From positions 1 to 45,683 of the forward strand of contig OUQQ01000093.1 of assembly GCA_900404475.1 (NCBI GenBank): 45,683 nt of DNA, written 5' to 3'. A program made the translations under genes and the position numbers. Of this stretch, positions 1 through 12,401 are shown in pieces (position 1 is the first letter of the stretch; every line of letters starts with the position of its first letter). The notes beneath the pieces are model-generated. The model was not told the origin of the DNA. It saw nothing but the letters and a program-made list of their open reading frames with translations, and searched no databases. Source of the stretch: Spongospora subterranea (taxonomy: Eukaryota > Endomyxa > Phytomyxea > Plasmodiophorida > Plasmodiophoridae).

Positions 1-594
1 GAAAACATGATCATTTTCCTAACCTTGCAAGCGCCCGTGGCAACGATCACAGAGACAAGTGATGTTCAGCCGATCGGACGACGAAGTTGACCATGGGCGT
101 ATGTGTGCCAGCCCGTGGTAGAGTTCGATGGCATCTCCTCTCATAGTGTTCAACCTCATGTTCCGACCGGGAAACCCTGTAGATTATAGAGTTTTCAGAG
201 TAATACCGGTACCAGAGACACTCGTGTGTTCCTGTGGTCCAAAGAGCGGTCGCGACGGAGCGTTCGAATCGCAGCTGCAGATTCGAAAACCGAGTTGTTT
301 TCCCTTGATCTCATTCGCCTCGTCCGTCGTCTTCAAATTCAAGAAACCCCTCTCAGACTTCAGAATCATCCTGTTGAATAAGAATCCAACGCAATCTCAG
401 TTTAATGCCATTTCCAGAAACGAGATGATCTTGTGCGTCGAAACATGTCGCTGCGAAAATTGGGAGAGTTCCCGGGGAGAGAAACAAAAGTTGAATTCGT
501 ATCCAATGGTGAGTCATCTGTGGGAATTTTTCCAGATTCCGGTTGATTGGATGGGATCATTCTCAAATCAGGTCGAGAGGAACGGGGCTCCCGT
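1..594. other. No supported gene
   Basis: Open frames exist on both strands here (128-697 plus, 402-704 minus), but they overlap each other and show no recognisable domain. An ATG followed directly by a donor-like GTGAGT lies near 506-514, but I could not place a matching in-phase acceptor that leads into the membrane protein at 595. The stretch is probably 5' flank of that gene, or holds an upstream untranslated exon. Confidence 0.4.
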
Positions 595-1092
595 ATGGAG
601 ATACAGTCTCGGAACCAGAGCGGCGATGCCCGGCGACGACATCTGTGGATCACGATCCTGTTCTGCGCCGAGCTGTTTATTATGGTGCTGTTCCTGAAGA
701 ACATGCACGAGAAGATGCCGTTGTCGAAATATTATCACTACGGGGCGTCGGTCAATGGCGTATTGCTCATCGCCTTCTACACGCTTCCGTTGCCCTTGCT
801 CCTCGTCACCGCCTTCATATTCAATCACAGCCGAAACCAGTGCCGCCCCCACGACCTGGTCACGCTCCCGTTCTGGATCGTGATCGTCGCCACGGCCGGG
901 CTGAACGCCCTGAGCGCCACGTTGGCCGGCGAGCTGGGCGCCCGGGACGACCAGCAGGAGCTGATCCGATCGTGCTGGGCGATGTTCAACTACCATCTGT
1001 CGATGTCCATGGCGTGCACGGTGGCGTTGATCTTCGTGATCCAACATGGGAGGGCGTTGGCCCCGGACGAGCCTCCTCATTCACCTGCATAA
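595..1092 (+). CDS. Small four-helix integral membrane protein (unidentified)
   Basis: A single uninterrupted frame of 165 codons plus stop, starting at the first in-frame ATG (595). The product has four strongly hydrophobic stretches: around residues 15-32 (LWITILFCAELFIMVLFL), 43-68, 85-110 and 123-145. The short tails are hydrophilic: an Arg-rich N-terminus and a Pro/acidic C-terminus. This is the size and shape of a tetraspan or claudin-like protein, but no family signature is visible. A second small multi-helix protein lies at 43517-44247. Codon use is GC-rich and there is no intron, unlike most of the window. An upstream spliced first exon cannot be excluded. Confidence 0.6.
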   Translation: MEIQSRNQSGDARRRHLWITILFCAELFIMVLFLKNMHEKMPLSKYYHYGASVNGVLLIAFYTLPLPLLLVTAFIFNHSRNQCRPHDLVTLPFWIVIVATAGLNALSATLAGELGARDDQQELIRSCWAMFNYHLSMSMACTVALIFVIQHGRALAPDEPPHSPA

Positions 1093-2751
1093 TTCCTCAA
1101 CAAAAAACAATATAAACGTCGATGATCGTCGATCGGCCAGTTGATCGAGCCGGCAGGTTTCTCATCGAAACGGGGGGGATCTGCAATGGTAGCGCCAGGC
1201 CCAGGGCAACGTATTGCAAGTTGGCGATTTGTGTTGTAGGAATATATAACGCACCCCGATTAATTTCAAAAACAGCTCGTCGTTCCAGATTGGAAATGTG
1301 TTATCGAGTAGATAAGGGACGTGACGACGTGGATGCAACCAGGTCGTTGGCTGACCACATATGCCACGATAAATCCGATCTCGTGCAGGAGTTGACCGGT
1401 CTGATGGCAGTCGATCAGACAGACTTGCAGAAACCAAGAGATCGCATTGGAACACGGAGAATTCAACGTTGGGGCAGGTGGAACCCGTGTTGCAACACAG
1501 GTTAAATTGGCATCGGATGTTCGAGCGAGCCGCCTGCGTTGTCTGCAACATCAGGCTCAACGGCATCATCAACGTAGGAAGTTATTTGACCCCAAAGCAG
1601 AATCTGTGTCTATCCAAGGCCCTAGTAAACGAAGCCTGGAAGGAACCATCTTTGCTATTGCAAAAATGACCGGGAATGCCAAGACCGATATCCACAATGA
1701 ATAAAGTTCAATCACAGCTCGTCAAACGTGATTCCGGTCTGCCGTCGACGTCAGGGCATCCGATGGACACTGTCGCGATAACTGCTTCACCCCCCATGTT
1801 CAGTGTTTGATATCCCAGTTCACGTCCACCGTGGAGTGATCAATCTGCAAGAGTTTGGGAAAAAAAACGTTGATTCGATGGTGATTACCCAGGCACAAGC
1901 TGATTGGGTGAGTAGATTTATTCAATGGGTTGATCTGCTCTTGGTGTGATCACGCCAGAACAGAGGAACCCCTTGAATAACAAAACGAACTTGGGAACTC
2001 AGGATTAATAAAAATAAATAAGAAAAAGGGCGGAATAACTTTGGAAACGACCAACAATGTCCAGCCAAAAGCGCTTGAACCGAATCACATCTGCTATAAT
2101 TCCGTGACCTCGAAAATCTAGCGGATCAGTACATTATCGACGGCATTTGTGTCGGATTCAGGAATCCAGCCCATGTTTTTGAGCTTTTGTCGCGATTGCA
2201 AACATAACGGAACCTCAATTGACGTGGCTGTTTTCGCCAACCGTCACGTACGGTCTGGCCCATTGACAGATCAGGGCCTGGTCGTTCGTTGCCTTGTTCG
2301 CCCAATCAGCGTCTGTATTTATGGTTCTGTTCTGAGAGCAACAGTTTCTATGCTGGGTTTCGTCGATCGAACCTCCCGCTGGCCAAAGCCAGCGAGTGTC
2401 GCCATGTCGTCGGCACCAGTGTCTGCCCTGTCATGGGCGGTGGCCCGCATGACTGAGAGGCTGACACCTGAGTGTACCCATGATTTGACTGTCCGGTACA
2501 CTGGGTGCTGTTGTTGACGGGTAATTCTGACTACACACCACCTCAACAAAACCATCGTCCTGGCTGTTTCCGACCCGGACCGCCATCGGCAATGGGAAAA
2601 TCTCAGAGTATGACGAACGCATAATTGGGCTATTGGTCTGTCGAATTCATTTGTGCTCAAAACTATAGGCAAAGACGTGGCCGATGGCAAAGGACCTGAG
2701 GCTCCGTCGGAATCATCCGCTCCGGCGAACAACAACTCGGATCGGTTCAAT
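1093..2751. other. Gene-poor stretch, possible unresolved exons
   Basis: Several open frames of 60-140 codons overlap on opposite strands (1122-1505 plus, 1162-1572 minus, 2149-2517 plus, 2319-2750 minus). None shows a domain or a convincing chain of splice-compatible exons. A minus-strand frame over about 1266-1550 is rich in Cys and hydrophobic residues and might be an exon. The frame leading into the MOB1 start is open from 2614 but has no upstream ATG, so it is read as 5' leader. Confidence 0.4.
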
Positions 2752-3712
2752 ATGTTGTAAGAGGTTTATCGACTAGATATCACGATTAATTACCCTGATT
2801 CTCGTTGACAGCGCAGGACGAAAAACGTTCAAACAAAATAAATCCTATCGGCAAGGAACTAAACGACATGCGCTTCATTCGACGGTGAAGGCATCGATGA
2901 AAGCGACTCTTGGTGCGGCGATATGACTCTCTCGGTTCGTTCACGAATTTTTTCTTACTTTTTGTTGGGGTTTTCCCCGATCAGGTGGTGTTGGTGATAT
3001 GAGGACAACGGTACGATTACCCGAAGGAGAAGATGTAAACGAGTGGTATGCGGCTAACAGTAAGCCCATTTTTCTTTGCTTTTGCTATGGGGTTTTCGCC
3101 AAAATATTCATTCTCTTCTGTTCCAACCATAGCGGTTCATTTTTTCAACGCGGCTTCTATGGTGTATGGTACCTGCACCGATTTCTGCACAGAATCGTCG
3201 TGCCCGGTTATGTCAGCAGGAGCCAAATATGAATACCTGGTATATTGTGGTCATCCGTCCGTTTAACTGCCTTTCCAACTACCGTCTGCTGATCTAGTGG
3301 GCTGATGGTGTTCGAGTCAAAAAACCTATCAAAGTCACTGCACCGAAATACATTGAGTTCATGTTCGATTGGATCGATGAACAAATCTCCAATCCTGCCG
3401 TGTTTCCGGTCGAAGACGGTATAGGATTATGCAGTTTTCCGTTGCTTTGTCATTGAGTTATTTCATCCAGATGCAAAGTTTCCGAAAAATTTTGCCCACG
3501 TTGTGAAAAACATATTCAAACGGCTATTCCGATTGTACGGTCATATTTACTATAGTCACCTAGAAAAAATACAAGACATTGGTGCGGAAGCCCACCTCAA
3601 CTCATGTTTTAAGCACTTGATTTATTTTATTACCGAATTCAAGCTTGTCGACAAAAAGGAACTAGCGCCCCTGCAAAAACTAATCGATAAACTCATTCCA
3701 GAAATAGGATAA
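2752..3712 (+). CDS. MOB1: MOB1 kinase activator
   Basis: Non-catalytic activator of NDR/LATS-type kinases in Hippo/mitotic-exit signalling. Six exons: 2752-2756, 2812-2912, 2985-3059, 3133-3239, 3298-3418, 3471-3712, with introns of 52-73 nt. They give 216 residues, the same length as human MOB1A. Visible hallmarks are GRKTFK near the N-terminus, [10 protein letters not shown], the zinc ligands in FCTESSCP and in HIYYSH, the YEYLWADG block, and the ending [14 protein letters not shown]. The first coding exon is only five bases (ATG TT) before a GTAAGA donor. All joins keep phase and all use GT-AG. It converges on PGM3, with 125 bp between the two stop codons. The family assignment is secure; the exon ends are inferred by hand. 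Confidence 0.95.
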
Positions 3713-3837
3713 TAAACAGTATGTAATCCATCTATGCTACTTTTTTTTTCGAAGAAGGTGATCCGTCTCATGAAATCTGTACAGTTCATTGATGCATTTG
3801 ATCATCTCGTGCTGGCTGTATATTACAATATACGAGG

Positions 3838-6062
3838 CTAGACTCCCCCTGCATAATCGAACACAGCTTTTCCAACCATTTCTCCCAGCTGCTTAGCTTC
3901 AGCCTCAGTCGCTGCCTCCGCGTAAGTTCTGATTACATCCTCGGTACCGGAAGGGCGCACGAAAGCACGGCCCAGTTGGAATTTGGAAACGGCAGCGTCA
4001 ATTGCCTCTTGAAGCTTGGAAGGGGATTGTACTCGACGTTCAGCATCTGTCGTAATTACGACAGATCGATCTTTAACTTTCACTTTCGACTAACACATAT
4101 ATATGCTTTAGTTTTTTGTTAATGTCGGCGATTGAGGTTATACCTGATGGCTGGGAAAATCAGCATAGAAGCTGTTCCACGCAGGCATCGTCAATTTTAG
4201 ACTGGCTAGTGTAACTTCAACTAGAAGTATATCAGAAATAGCATCTCCAACGGCCTGAACATCTGATTAAGGGAATTTTGAACAAGCCATTGTAATGATT
4301 TGAACCTGATTGATCAGTCTACTGAACGCTAATAGCCTATTCGCTGCTTTTTTTACTGTTGGAGATGACGACTGCTGTGAGACAGCAACAATTTTGCTGA
4401 TTGCACTAGGAGAAAATATAGCTGTTCCATGGCCATTAGCTTCGAAATAAATGCCAATGTCGAACTCAGCAGCCTATTTTGTTTTTAAGATATACGACTT
4501 CAAAATTCAAGCCGCAAAACCTTATGGTGAAGAAACTTGACCCCAGTAGGAACGCATGCAACGGGGACTTTGAGAACTTTAGACAGATATATAGTAGACG
4601 CTCCGTTAGCATATGCGGTTTGAACAATACCTGATAAGTTTTAACTATTATAATCATGTACAAAAACAGTATGATACCAATTTTGAGGTCTAATTGTGCC
4701 ATATCAACAAGCTGCTTGAAGTAAGTTGCAACCAAAGCAATTATTTTGTCTCCATCCAAAAGGCAAAGTTGTTGATTCGAATCAACGTAAAAGAACACAA
4801 CTCTGTCTGCGTCACCGTCAATGCTTGCAAACCTTCTTGATTGATCTTTGCTAGGATCAACGCCCTCAGGAAGCTTCCTATTACATTACCTTGGGCTGAG
4901 ACTCAACCAGACTAGAAACTGAGGTCATACCGATTTTTTTGGACATGTTCTGCTCCAACGTTGTGGTTTAGTTTGGCAAAATCCTTCACAGATGCATTCA
5001 TCAAGCGCAAAGGTATGAACTTTGAAATAAATGGTTTCAGCTTCTCAAGTGCAACAGCGCCGATACCATTCGCGCAGTCAACCGTAAGCTCTTCTACAGG
5101 CCTGATGGTGTAAAAAACATCAGAACACGATAATCACAGGAATGTAGCAATGGGGCATACCCATCAAGAAGTTCTCCTATGGATTCGCTTAGGTTTTTGT
5201 TATAAACCTGTAGGTCATCACGAGTACTTTCAGAAAGCGGACTAAATCGCTTAGAATCCTCGTTAAATGCTCGTACGACCCAGTGAAGCTATAGAATGGA
5301 AAATAAATCCCCATATTTTGAATATTTTTTGTTCAAAGACCTGTGGAGTGGTTACTTGACCATGATCGAAAACGCAGCTGCCCAATGCGCTTGCCCCTTT
5401 GATTACACAATCTTGAAGGTATGGTGACGATTCCCTTGTATCACGACCGACAAACACCTGCTGAGAATTAGTATCGACGTTTGTGCAAGTCTAAGAATAA
5501 TACTGTTGATGGCGAAGCAAAATCAATGCCTTGACTAGCTGCGAAATCTTTAACCGCTTTGACGACGCCTTCTCCTAAATTATAAAAATGCTCAAGAAAA
5601 GAAACTATATTTCTAGCGAAACGCAGGAACCTTCATCAGCGTTTGCTAATACGGAAGCAAACTCCTCCCATAAGTGTGAGATCATCTCGCCTTGATAATC
5701 CATAATTTTCGCACCGTTATCAGAACCCTGCTCGTCTTTTCAGTGTAGTTTAGCCATGTTGATTTTCAAACCAGTAACCTGATTATGGCTTGCAGTGACT
5801 ACGACACCAACGACTTTCCCTCCGAAGCACTTAGATTCCAGGGCGGCCAGGATGCCGACACGCACCATTGCTGAAGGAAGCCGTTCGGCAACATCGCGGA
5901 ACCCAGCCGTTCCATACTGATAACGGTACGGCTTGCCATCAAGAATGAATCGTGGATACTTCTTGGTCAATTCAGCGACTGTGGATTCGAAGCTCCCTGC
6001 CTGTTCGCGTTGTTGGGTCAGACAGGTGATGTCTCGCTGGCGGCGTCAGGCCCATTTACCAT
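3838..6062 (-). CDS. PGM3: Phosphoacetylglucosamine mutase
   Basis: Interconverts GlcNAc-6-phosphate and GlcNAc-1-phosphate on the way to UDP-GlcNAc. Twelve exons on the minus strand: 6062-6060, 6000-5779, 5727-5631, 5574-5504, 5457-5341, 5288-5161, 5101-4931, 4877-4678, 4630-4521, 4473-4306, 4254-4144, 4089-3838. They give 549 residues (human about 542). The four signature loops are visible: phosphoserine loop VTASHN (followed by Q where Pro is usual), metal loop DGDADR, sugar loop FEANGHGT and phosphate loop RPSGTED. The first coding exon is inferred to be the bare ATG at 6062-6060, followed by GTAAAT, because the next exon has no in-frame ATG and is preceded by a good acceptor. It probably shares a short divergent promoter with NUP160. 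Confidence 0.95.
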
Positions 6063-6494
6063 TTTTCAAAACACCAGCGGAAGCGCAAGCGCCGTCAGTC
6101 CTCGTTTAAACACTTAGAAAGTGGATCTGGATTGGACCTCAACAAGATCTGTAGATCGGATCGGTATCGTAACCGTGTAACAGGGTCTGTGATGAGTGGG
6201 GACAAGGGCGAAGCGACTTTACTGAAACGATCACTGCAACCTATGTAGCGAAGATGAGGCCGTTGTATATATGGTCAGCACTGCATTCATGGCGGGTGGT
6301 ATCGTGATCGGCATGTCACTGGCGATCCCAAATCATGACTCGACCGTCATTATCATTGATGATGGTCGGGGAATGAGGCGTGATGATCACAAGGACATCG
6401 TTTGAATTTTGCCACCGAGCGGTCGAGACGCCCCTGATCAAGTATTCGGAATCCCACAGGTGTCAATTTGATCAAGTCCGTGTCAAATCACCCA

Positions 6495-9400
6495 GAAGAT
6501 ATCGTCGCTTGCGGTGCGCGCCGGGGTCAATTCGGCCATGCTCAGCGAGACTGGGGTGAACCTCCAGGAGCCTTTGCTTGGCAATGTTTTGTCAGGTGGT
6601 TCTCTGTCGTTATCGGAAGCTGGCTGTATTGACCTCCTTGTGACTTGGAGGATTCATACCGGAAGCTGTATTTTTCTCAGCATCATTGTATCAGGGCAAG
6701 AGTATAAAGGTACTGTTTTCATTATTCTCATCTAAATCTCATTTGGTTTTGCAATTTTAGGACCAGAAATCAAACTACCTTGCGATATACAAGCGGCCGA
6801 TATTTATGAATACATCACTGAGGTTCGCCCTGACGAAGCTGAACCCTCATTGGCGCTTTTTGTAGTTACTCAGGATAATTGTTTGCATCGGATAAGCGTG
6901 GGACATCCTGGAATCAACAATGGCCGTTCATTTCCTCCACCACCCGAATCAGATGCTGAGTACCGTTTCACTAAGGTTGCGGTTTTGGGTTTTTTCTTCG
7001 TTTAATTTTTAACTTGATCATTAGGTATCTTCGTCGTCATCTGTGATCTCTTTTACTGCTGTCAACGCCTTCACTGGCTTGGTTGCGTTTTCATGTGGGA
7101 GTATTGTTTACGCAACGGTTCACCCGTCAATTCAATCAGATTTATCCCAGCGCGAGTTTGACCTCAATCCGTAATTCTCAAAGGACTTTTAACAATAGTG
7201 AATTTGACCATTAATACAGTGCGAGATCCACAGGGATGCTTCGCTCTTTCGTGTTCAGGAACTCAAACGAACGCCCAACTCCATTATCTGTTGCGTTACT
7301 TCCGGTCACCATTGTCAGTGACATGGATCAACTTGAACATGAAGTCGGCTCGTCAATATGTTTATTGTTGTCTCCAGTTAATGGTTTTATTCATAGATTA
7401 ATGTTGCGGCTGTTTTTTGTCACGATGGGGCTCTGCGTCTTTGGAATGTTGCCGATACAACTCCATTTGCAACTTATAAAATTTGCCAAAATGCAGTTAA
7501 AGGACGTATTCACATCAGTGAATTAGGGAGGAATGTCTTTACCGTAATGGTTCATGCTACAGTCGAAACTCTTGCCAGGGTATAGTCTCGACATGCAGTT
7601 AGATCTTCGTATAGTCATCAATAATACTGTCTTCAATCAGTTTTACGAATGTCAAATCGACATGAATCCATCGGAACCAGTTTTCGCGTTCCTTAATTCA
7701 ATACCAGCTCCGCAGGTATAATTCTTAACAAAAGATTGTACTCGCCTGTAATCGTTTTTTTAGATGCCGTTGATCGATTTCCGTGTGAGTTATTCAGTAT
7801 TATGGGCAATATGGATGACGTCAAGTGGGTACATGATTCAGAACTGTAACCTTCGCAGGTATGCATCGCAGTGTCTGTGAAATTTCTATCTTTCTGAGAA
7901 CATGCAGTGGTGGGTCAGCACAAGCACTTTGTTGGAATCAGGTTTTAAACCGTGATGCTCTGATCGAGCAAACCGGCACCGTATCGGTTGAATACGCTCA
8001 ATTCGCTCAGTATGTTGACAAATTTCATCACTTCGCTTACTGATTTTTGTTAGATCAACGATTGAAGTGAGGTCAATTTTCGATCACATTGTTTTCAAAC
8101 AGTCGAATTTCGATTTAGCGGTGATTAGATACGTTCTTTCTGATCTGTAATGCTCGCTACTTTACGTCACAATTCATTGTAACCTTAGTTTTCCATATTC
8201 AGATATAAGCAACCAGCTTCTGACTTATCCACTTTTGATGAAATTCATGCGGCGACTTTTTCGTACGTCGAGAACTCAGTCAATCAGAGTCTCAAGAAAT
8301 CAGGAGGTAAATCGATTAACTGTGTTGCCTCGTTATTCGCACTAATGGTGCTAACCCAGCTTCTTTCAACTTGGATGATGAACTTACCAGTAGTCTTCGA
8401 CTGTGGTCGTCACTGGTTGACGATTGCCGGATTGTTCAATCCCGATTCAATCTGCCTGTAGCGATATCATTACCAAGTGGGAATCCAGACATTGTGCAGC
8501 AAAGTCGTGTAATTTGCGTTAAAGCACAGGGTATTATCCCGGTATCATGTATTTTCGATACCAAATTGCTGTTTCGATTTTGCAGGATTTTCCGAATTGC
8601 GATCATCTGATCTGTCCGAAGAGTTTTTATCCTGTGCAACATCAGTGAAAGTTGATATGAAAGAAGTCTACGACTTCATGGCTGTGTGCAATAAGTATTT
8701 GTTTCGTACTTCTGCTAAATTTTGTTGTTTACGCTGACGTTTCATTCAGGTTCATTTCAAATATCGAAAACCCTACAGAGTATCTTTGCATCGTCGATGG
8801 TGTAACTGCCCAGCAAGATGGTATTCCGCTATCAATTCTAGGTATCTTTCACTGCATATATGTTTTTTTATTCAGTAGCCCAAGCAACATCCTAGATTAT
8901 ATCATTAGTTCGTCGGTCAAACCCGAGGATGCCCTTCGATCGCTTAACGTTTATATTCGAAATATGTTCACGCCGTTTGTTCCAAACTTAGCAACCATTG
9001 TGGGGAAGTGTCTAGATTTTCTAGCGCCAAAAGGTTGTCCTTCTGTTGAGGACAATGCTGCCTCGCCAACAACGTTAACAGTGTCTTCAGCTATTCAAAT
9101 TATCAGGTATCTAGAATTTCAGTAGGTGCTCATATCGCTCATCGTTTTTACTCAGGTCTCGGTATGCGTGTATTCGCAATGTATTAATCTGTCTTTCGTA
9201 CACCAATGTAACAGGGATTTTTAATGTCCCTGTAGCAGTTGTTAGCGAACTTCAATCTGCTTACCGGATCATTAACGCTTTGCGCTGGGTCTCTCTTCAG
9301 CAATTATCTACATCGTCAGGCTCTCAAGCGCTCATCAGTTTGTTACCTTTCCAACTTGAAACTCGCACTTTGGATTTGCTCCAATATGCTTCGTATGGCC

Positions 9401-11089
9401 TTGAATTCATTGCCGCTCGAATCGTTGCAATCGGGAGAGTACTACTTTCTTCCCGTCAAATAGTGCTGCTATCCGAATTCTGCATTCGTGTACAAAATTT
9501 GCCGATGAAGAGTTTCGAACAAATGGCGGTTCTTTATTATCGAGGTCTGTGTGAACTATTCATGGGCCGCTTCCACAAGGCGAAGTCGCTCTTTTTAACA
9601 ACTCTTGCCTGCACGGATGAGCAGTTTATCTCCCAGTTTACTCAGGTTGCAGATGTGGCCGAATATTCGATGCACTTAATTGATTTATTCAACGAATATG
9701 GCCGGCCAGATATTGCGCTTAGCTTGTCTCCTCCAGAAGATTGGTCGTTCAATGCGAATCTTCGCCTGTGTCGTTACGAAGCGGCACATGCGTTTTTGAC
9801 TTCTGACAGAATACCGGCGTTCGTTCAAGCATTCTGCGCATCTGGCCATCATCATCTTCTTTCGGATTTATCTTGGGTCGGATATCATGAAGAGGTTTAC
9901 GAAGTCCTAGAAAGGTTGTCATCCAAGTCAGCTGTCGATTCATATCCAAATTACCATGAAATTCTCTATGCGTACCTTATCAGACATCAGGAATTGCACC
10001 GAGCTGCTGCCTGTATGTGGAGACATGCGCTGAAATGGCGCGAAATTTGCCCAAATACTATCGAAACTTTGAAAAAAGAATGTCTGGCGCTGTCAACCAC
10101 GCTACATACGCTAGACATATGTTCCGATGAAATTGCTGTTATTCTTCATAAGTGTCCTCCGAACGAAGTCAATACTGTTTCGCGTCAGTACGATGAAGAT
10201 GAAGGTATGATGTTTTTGGGACTTGTTTCAAAAAATTTAATGTTGGTATAGTAAATATTACCGGTGCAAAAACAATCATTATTTCGAAGGATGACGTGAA
10301 ATCGTTATTATTGTTTCGTTCGGCGCAGTTAAAACTAGGATTACGAGACCCACTCCCAACTCATTGCCCTGCAGCAACCATGTCCTTACCAGATTTGATC
10401 TTTGAATTGGTAACATTTGGGATGTTTGAGGCTGCAGTGTCAGTTGCCCCGAAACCCTCACTGCCGTCGGTTTTTGCTGATTTCGTCGAGCGATGTATTG
10501 CCCTCGATCAGGGGGTTTCGTTCGTTCGTTTTTTCGTCGAGGTAGGCTTGAAATTTTTGGAATGGTTTTTTCTCGGGGGGCTGAAAGTTCTGCAGCACGA
10601 TTCTTCGAATGCCCTTTCCGAGGCTCCCTTGGAAACACGTAGATCTTGGTTGCGAGATCAGGCGTGGTCTATTTTGAAAAAATGTGTCAAAGCGAAGGAT
10701 GTTGACGGATCTCTCTATAAGATTTGTGCAGAAAGAATGATGCGTCACGATCAGAGGAGAGGCCAGCCACCTCCTTGGATAATGAAACGGTTTTACCAAC
10801 TCGTTTGCTTTCCGGCTTTTTTGCTTATACTATATATAGATTTCGCGGTCCCTTCTCGACATCAAAATCTGATCCATCTTGGATGGTGCGTTTATTATTG
10901 CGATCCAATCTACCTGTTGAAGCTGCACAATTGTGTCTTGAATGTCTGGAAGTGTCTCATGTGGATTTCGTTCCAACTCTCCTTATCGGGGAGGTTTTGA
11001 AAATTTGCGAGAAAATGCCGAATTTGGGTCCGCTGCACGACTCGCTAAATTCATGCCTTAGTTCCGTCCTTAATTCTAAAGTTTATTAA
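6495..11089 (+). CDS. NUP160: Nucleoporin NUP160 (Nup120 homologue)
   Basis: Scaffold subunit of the Y-shaped (Nup107-160) nuclear pore complex. The N-terminal beta-propeller part is split by short introns: exons about 6495-6709, 6761-6975, 7025-7170, 7220-7343, and 7397 onward, the last with HDGALRLWNV matching the propeller strand of the family. The alpha-helical C-terminal half is best seen in the long exon ending at 10204 and the one starting at 10252. Blocks such as YHEEVYEVLERL and NYHEILYAYL followed by RKAA-like LHRAAACMWRHAL match the NUP160 helical region, and the last exon ends at 11089. Exons between about 7560 and 9240 are only roughly placed. The true start is uncertain: an ATG at 6192 (MSGDKGEATLL) may be an upstream first exon, and 6538 is the first ATG inside the first supported exon. 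Confidence 0.85.
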
Positions 11090-11101
11090 ATTTTGACGTT
11101 G

Positions 11102-11317
11102 TCAGTCGTTCGCCTCTCGGCTAAGGCCATTCATGTTCTTGTAAAGGACGTCGATAAACGCGTTAGATGTCACCGGTGGAACCAGATGGAAAAACTCATA
11201 GTAATCTCCTTCGGCATCCATATCCGGCCGCTTAAAAAAATACAGTTCTGGGTTGCCAAAATGAAGTAGAATTGAAGGAGTTCGATAGACGGCACACTGA
11301 GGAAGAAGATTTTTGTC
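11102..11317 (-). CDS. Last exon of an unidentified protein
   Basis: On the minus strand an acceptor (CCGTAG) at 11318-11323 opens a frame of 71 codons ending in TGA at 11104-11102. The peptide has the look of real protein, with hydrophobic and acidic alternation (for example LLHFGNPELYFFKRPDMD and EFFHLVPPVTSNAFIDVLY). I do not recognise the family. Upstream exons probably lie between 11340 and 11720, where a minus-strand frame with several Cys residues (about 11641-11454) is a candidate, but no join could be fixed. The stop is only 12 bp from the NUP160 stop on the other strand. Confidence 0.5.
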   Translation of the reverse strand, partial: DKNLLPQCAVYRTPSILLHFGNPELYFFKRPDMDAEGDYYEFFHLVPPVTSNAFIDVLYKNMNGLSREAND

Positions 11318-11723
11318 CTACGGATTCTCGAGCCATCATTTCTAAACAAAGCTGAAAATGTGTGATCGATTTACTCTTTTGAGACTACAGTCTGTTGACG
11401 ATGGGTATCTTCGGCAGATCGCAAAGCAGCCCTTCAAACTACCGGCGCGAAAATTAATGCTGGGCATAGGGGTTGATGGTACATAAAAGGCGTTGACATT
11501 GACGTGGTTTGTTTTCTACGAGATGGAATTCAGCGATGAACGGGAAATCGCAGCTGCAACGATTACATATGCGGAATCGGGCAATTCCAAAACATCGAAC
11601 CCTCTCAGCAGGCTTAAAATGAGCTGTGCTGGGTGTTGCCATCAAGAACCCAAAAACCAGCGACCCGAAAAAGTTTATTACGAGAAAGTCGCTCGCCGTT
11701 ATCTGGTGACGGTCCCGAAATGA

Positions 11724-12401
11724 TCAATCTTCGTCACCCAGTTCCGGCTCTTCCTCCTCTTCCTTCGAGATCGGCGGCGGTTTGTCCACCGTCTCGGTGA
11801 CGAAGTCTTTGTCGTAGGTGGTGGTCGGATGTAGCGCAGGTATGTCGAGCTCCTCCTCCTCCCGTTCGGGATTGTAATCGGGGTCGAGTCGCTTCGAGTC
11901 CGGTTCCGGCTCCACGTCCCCGATCACCTTGTCGAGCGGATGTCCATAGTCAATTCGTGGCGACCCCCGTAAATGCTCGGCGGCGTACTCGGTCGTCTCG
12001 CGATTTTCGCCCTCCTGGTGTTCCGATTCGGCGAACTTGGCGATCGAATCCTCGATGTTTTCCTGACTGAGCTCCCTGATCACACCCGGGGTCAGAGAAC
12101 CGATAACAACAGACGACCTGTGAATCAATCAAGAAACACCTTTCGGTGAAACCGGCATCGATCAGCATGTCCTTCATCTTGCCGATCGCCGCGCCGCTGG
12201 GCTCACCAGTGAGATCCAGCCGACTTGAGCTATATATTCCATCAGGCGAATGAGCGACGAATCATTGCCAAGAACAGATCGGTGTGGTTTGGCGTACTCG
12301 ATTCCAACGTCGCTGCACAGATTGCCCAGCAGTTCCAGATAGGGCTCATCCTGCTTTTTCGATGAAGAAACGGTCATGGATGGTTTCGTGTCGATAGCCA
12401 T
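11724..12401 (-). CDS. Unidentified acidic-tailed protein
   Basis: Three exons are modelled: 12401-12298, 12229-12140 and 12066-11724, giving about 178 residues. The first two encode a compact, probably helical head (ELLGNLCSDVGI then TGEPSGAAIGKMKDMLIDAG). The last encodes a low-complexity, strongly acidic tail with many Glu, Asp and Pro, ending LGDED. The last acceptor could instead be at 12076, adding three residues. The start could be the ATG at 12377 or 12401, or lie in an exon further upstream. No family is recognised. Codon use is GC-rich, like the neighbour at 12628-14115. Confidence 0.6.

Noticed and set aside
568..1080. Minus-strand open frame of 170 codons.
   Set aside because: It is the shadow of the membrane protein on the plus strand; composition is Arg/His/Gln-rich with no hydrophobic core or domain.
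7541..7562. Possible 19-nt intron in NUP160 (GTAATG...CTACAG).
   Set aside because: It keeps phase, but a 67-nt intron using the GTTAAA donor at about 7495 and the same acceptor also keeps phase and fits local intron sizes.
12118..12140. Possible 22-nt intron (GTGTTT...TTCACAG) in the acidic-tailed gene.
   Set aside because: The same donor joins in phase to acceptors at 12076 or 12067, giving normal introns of about 64-73 nt.
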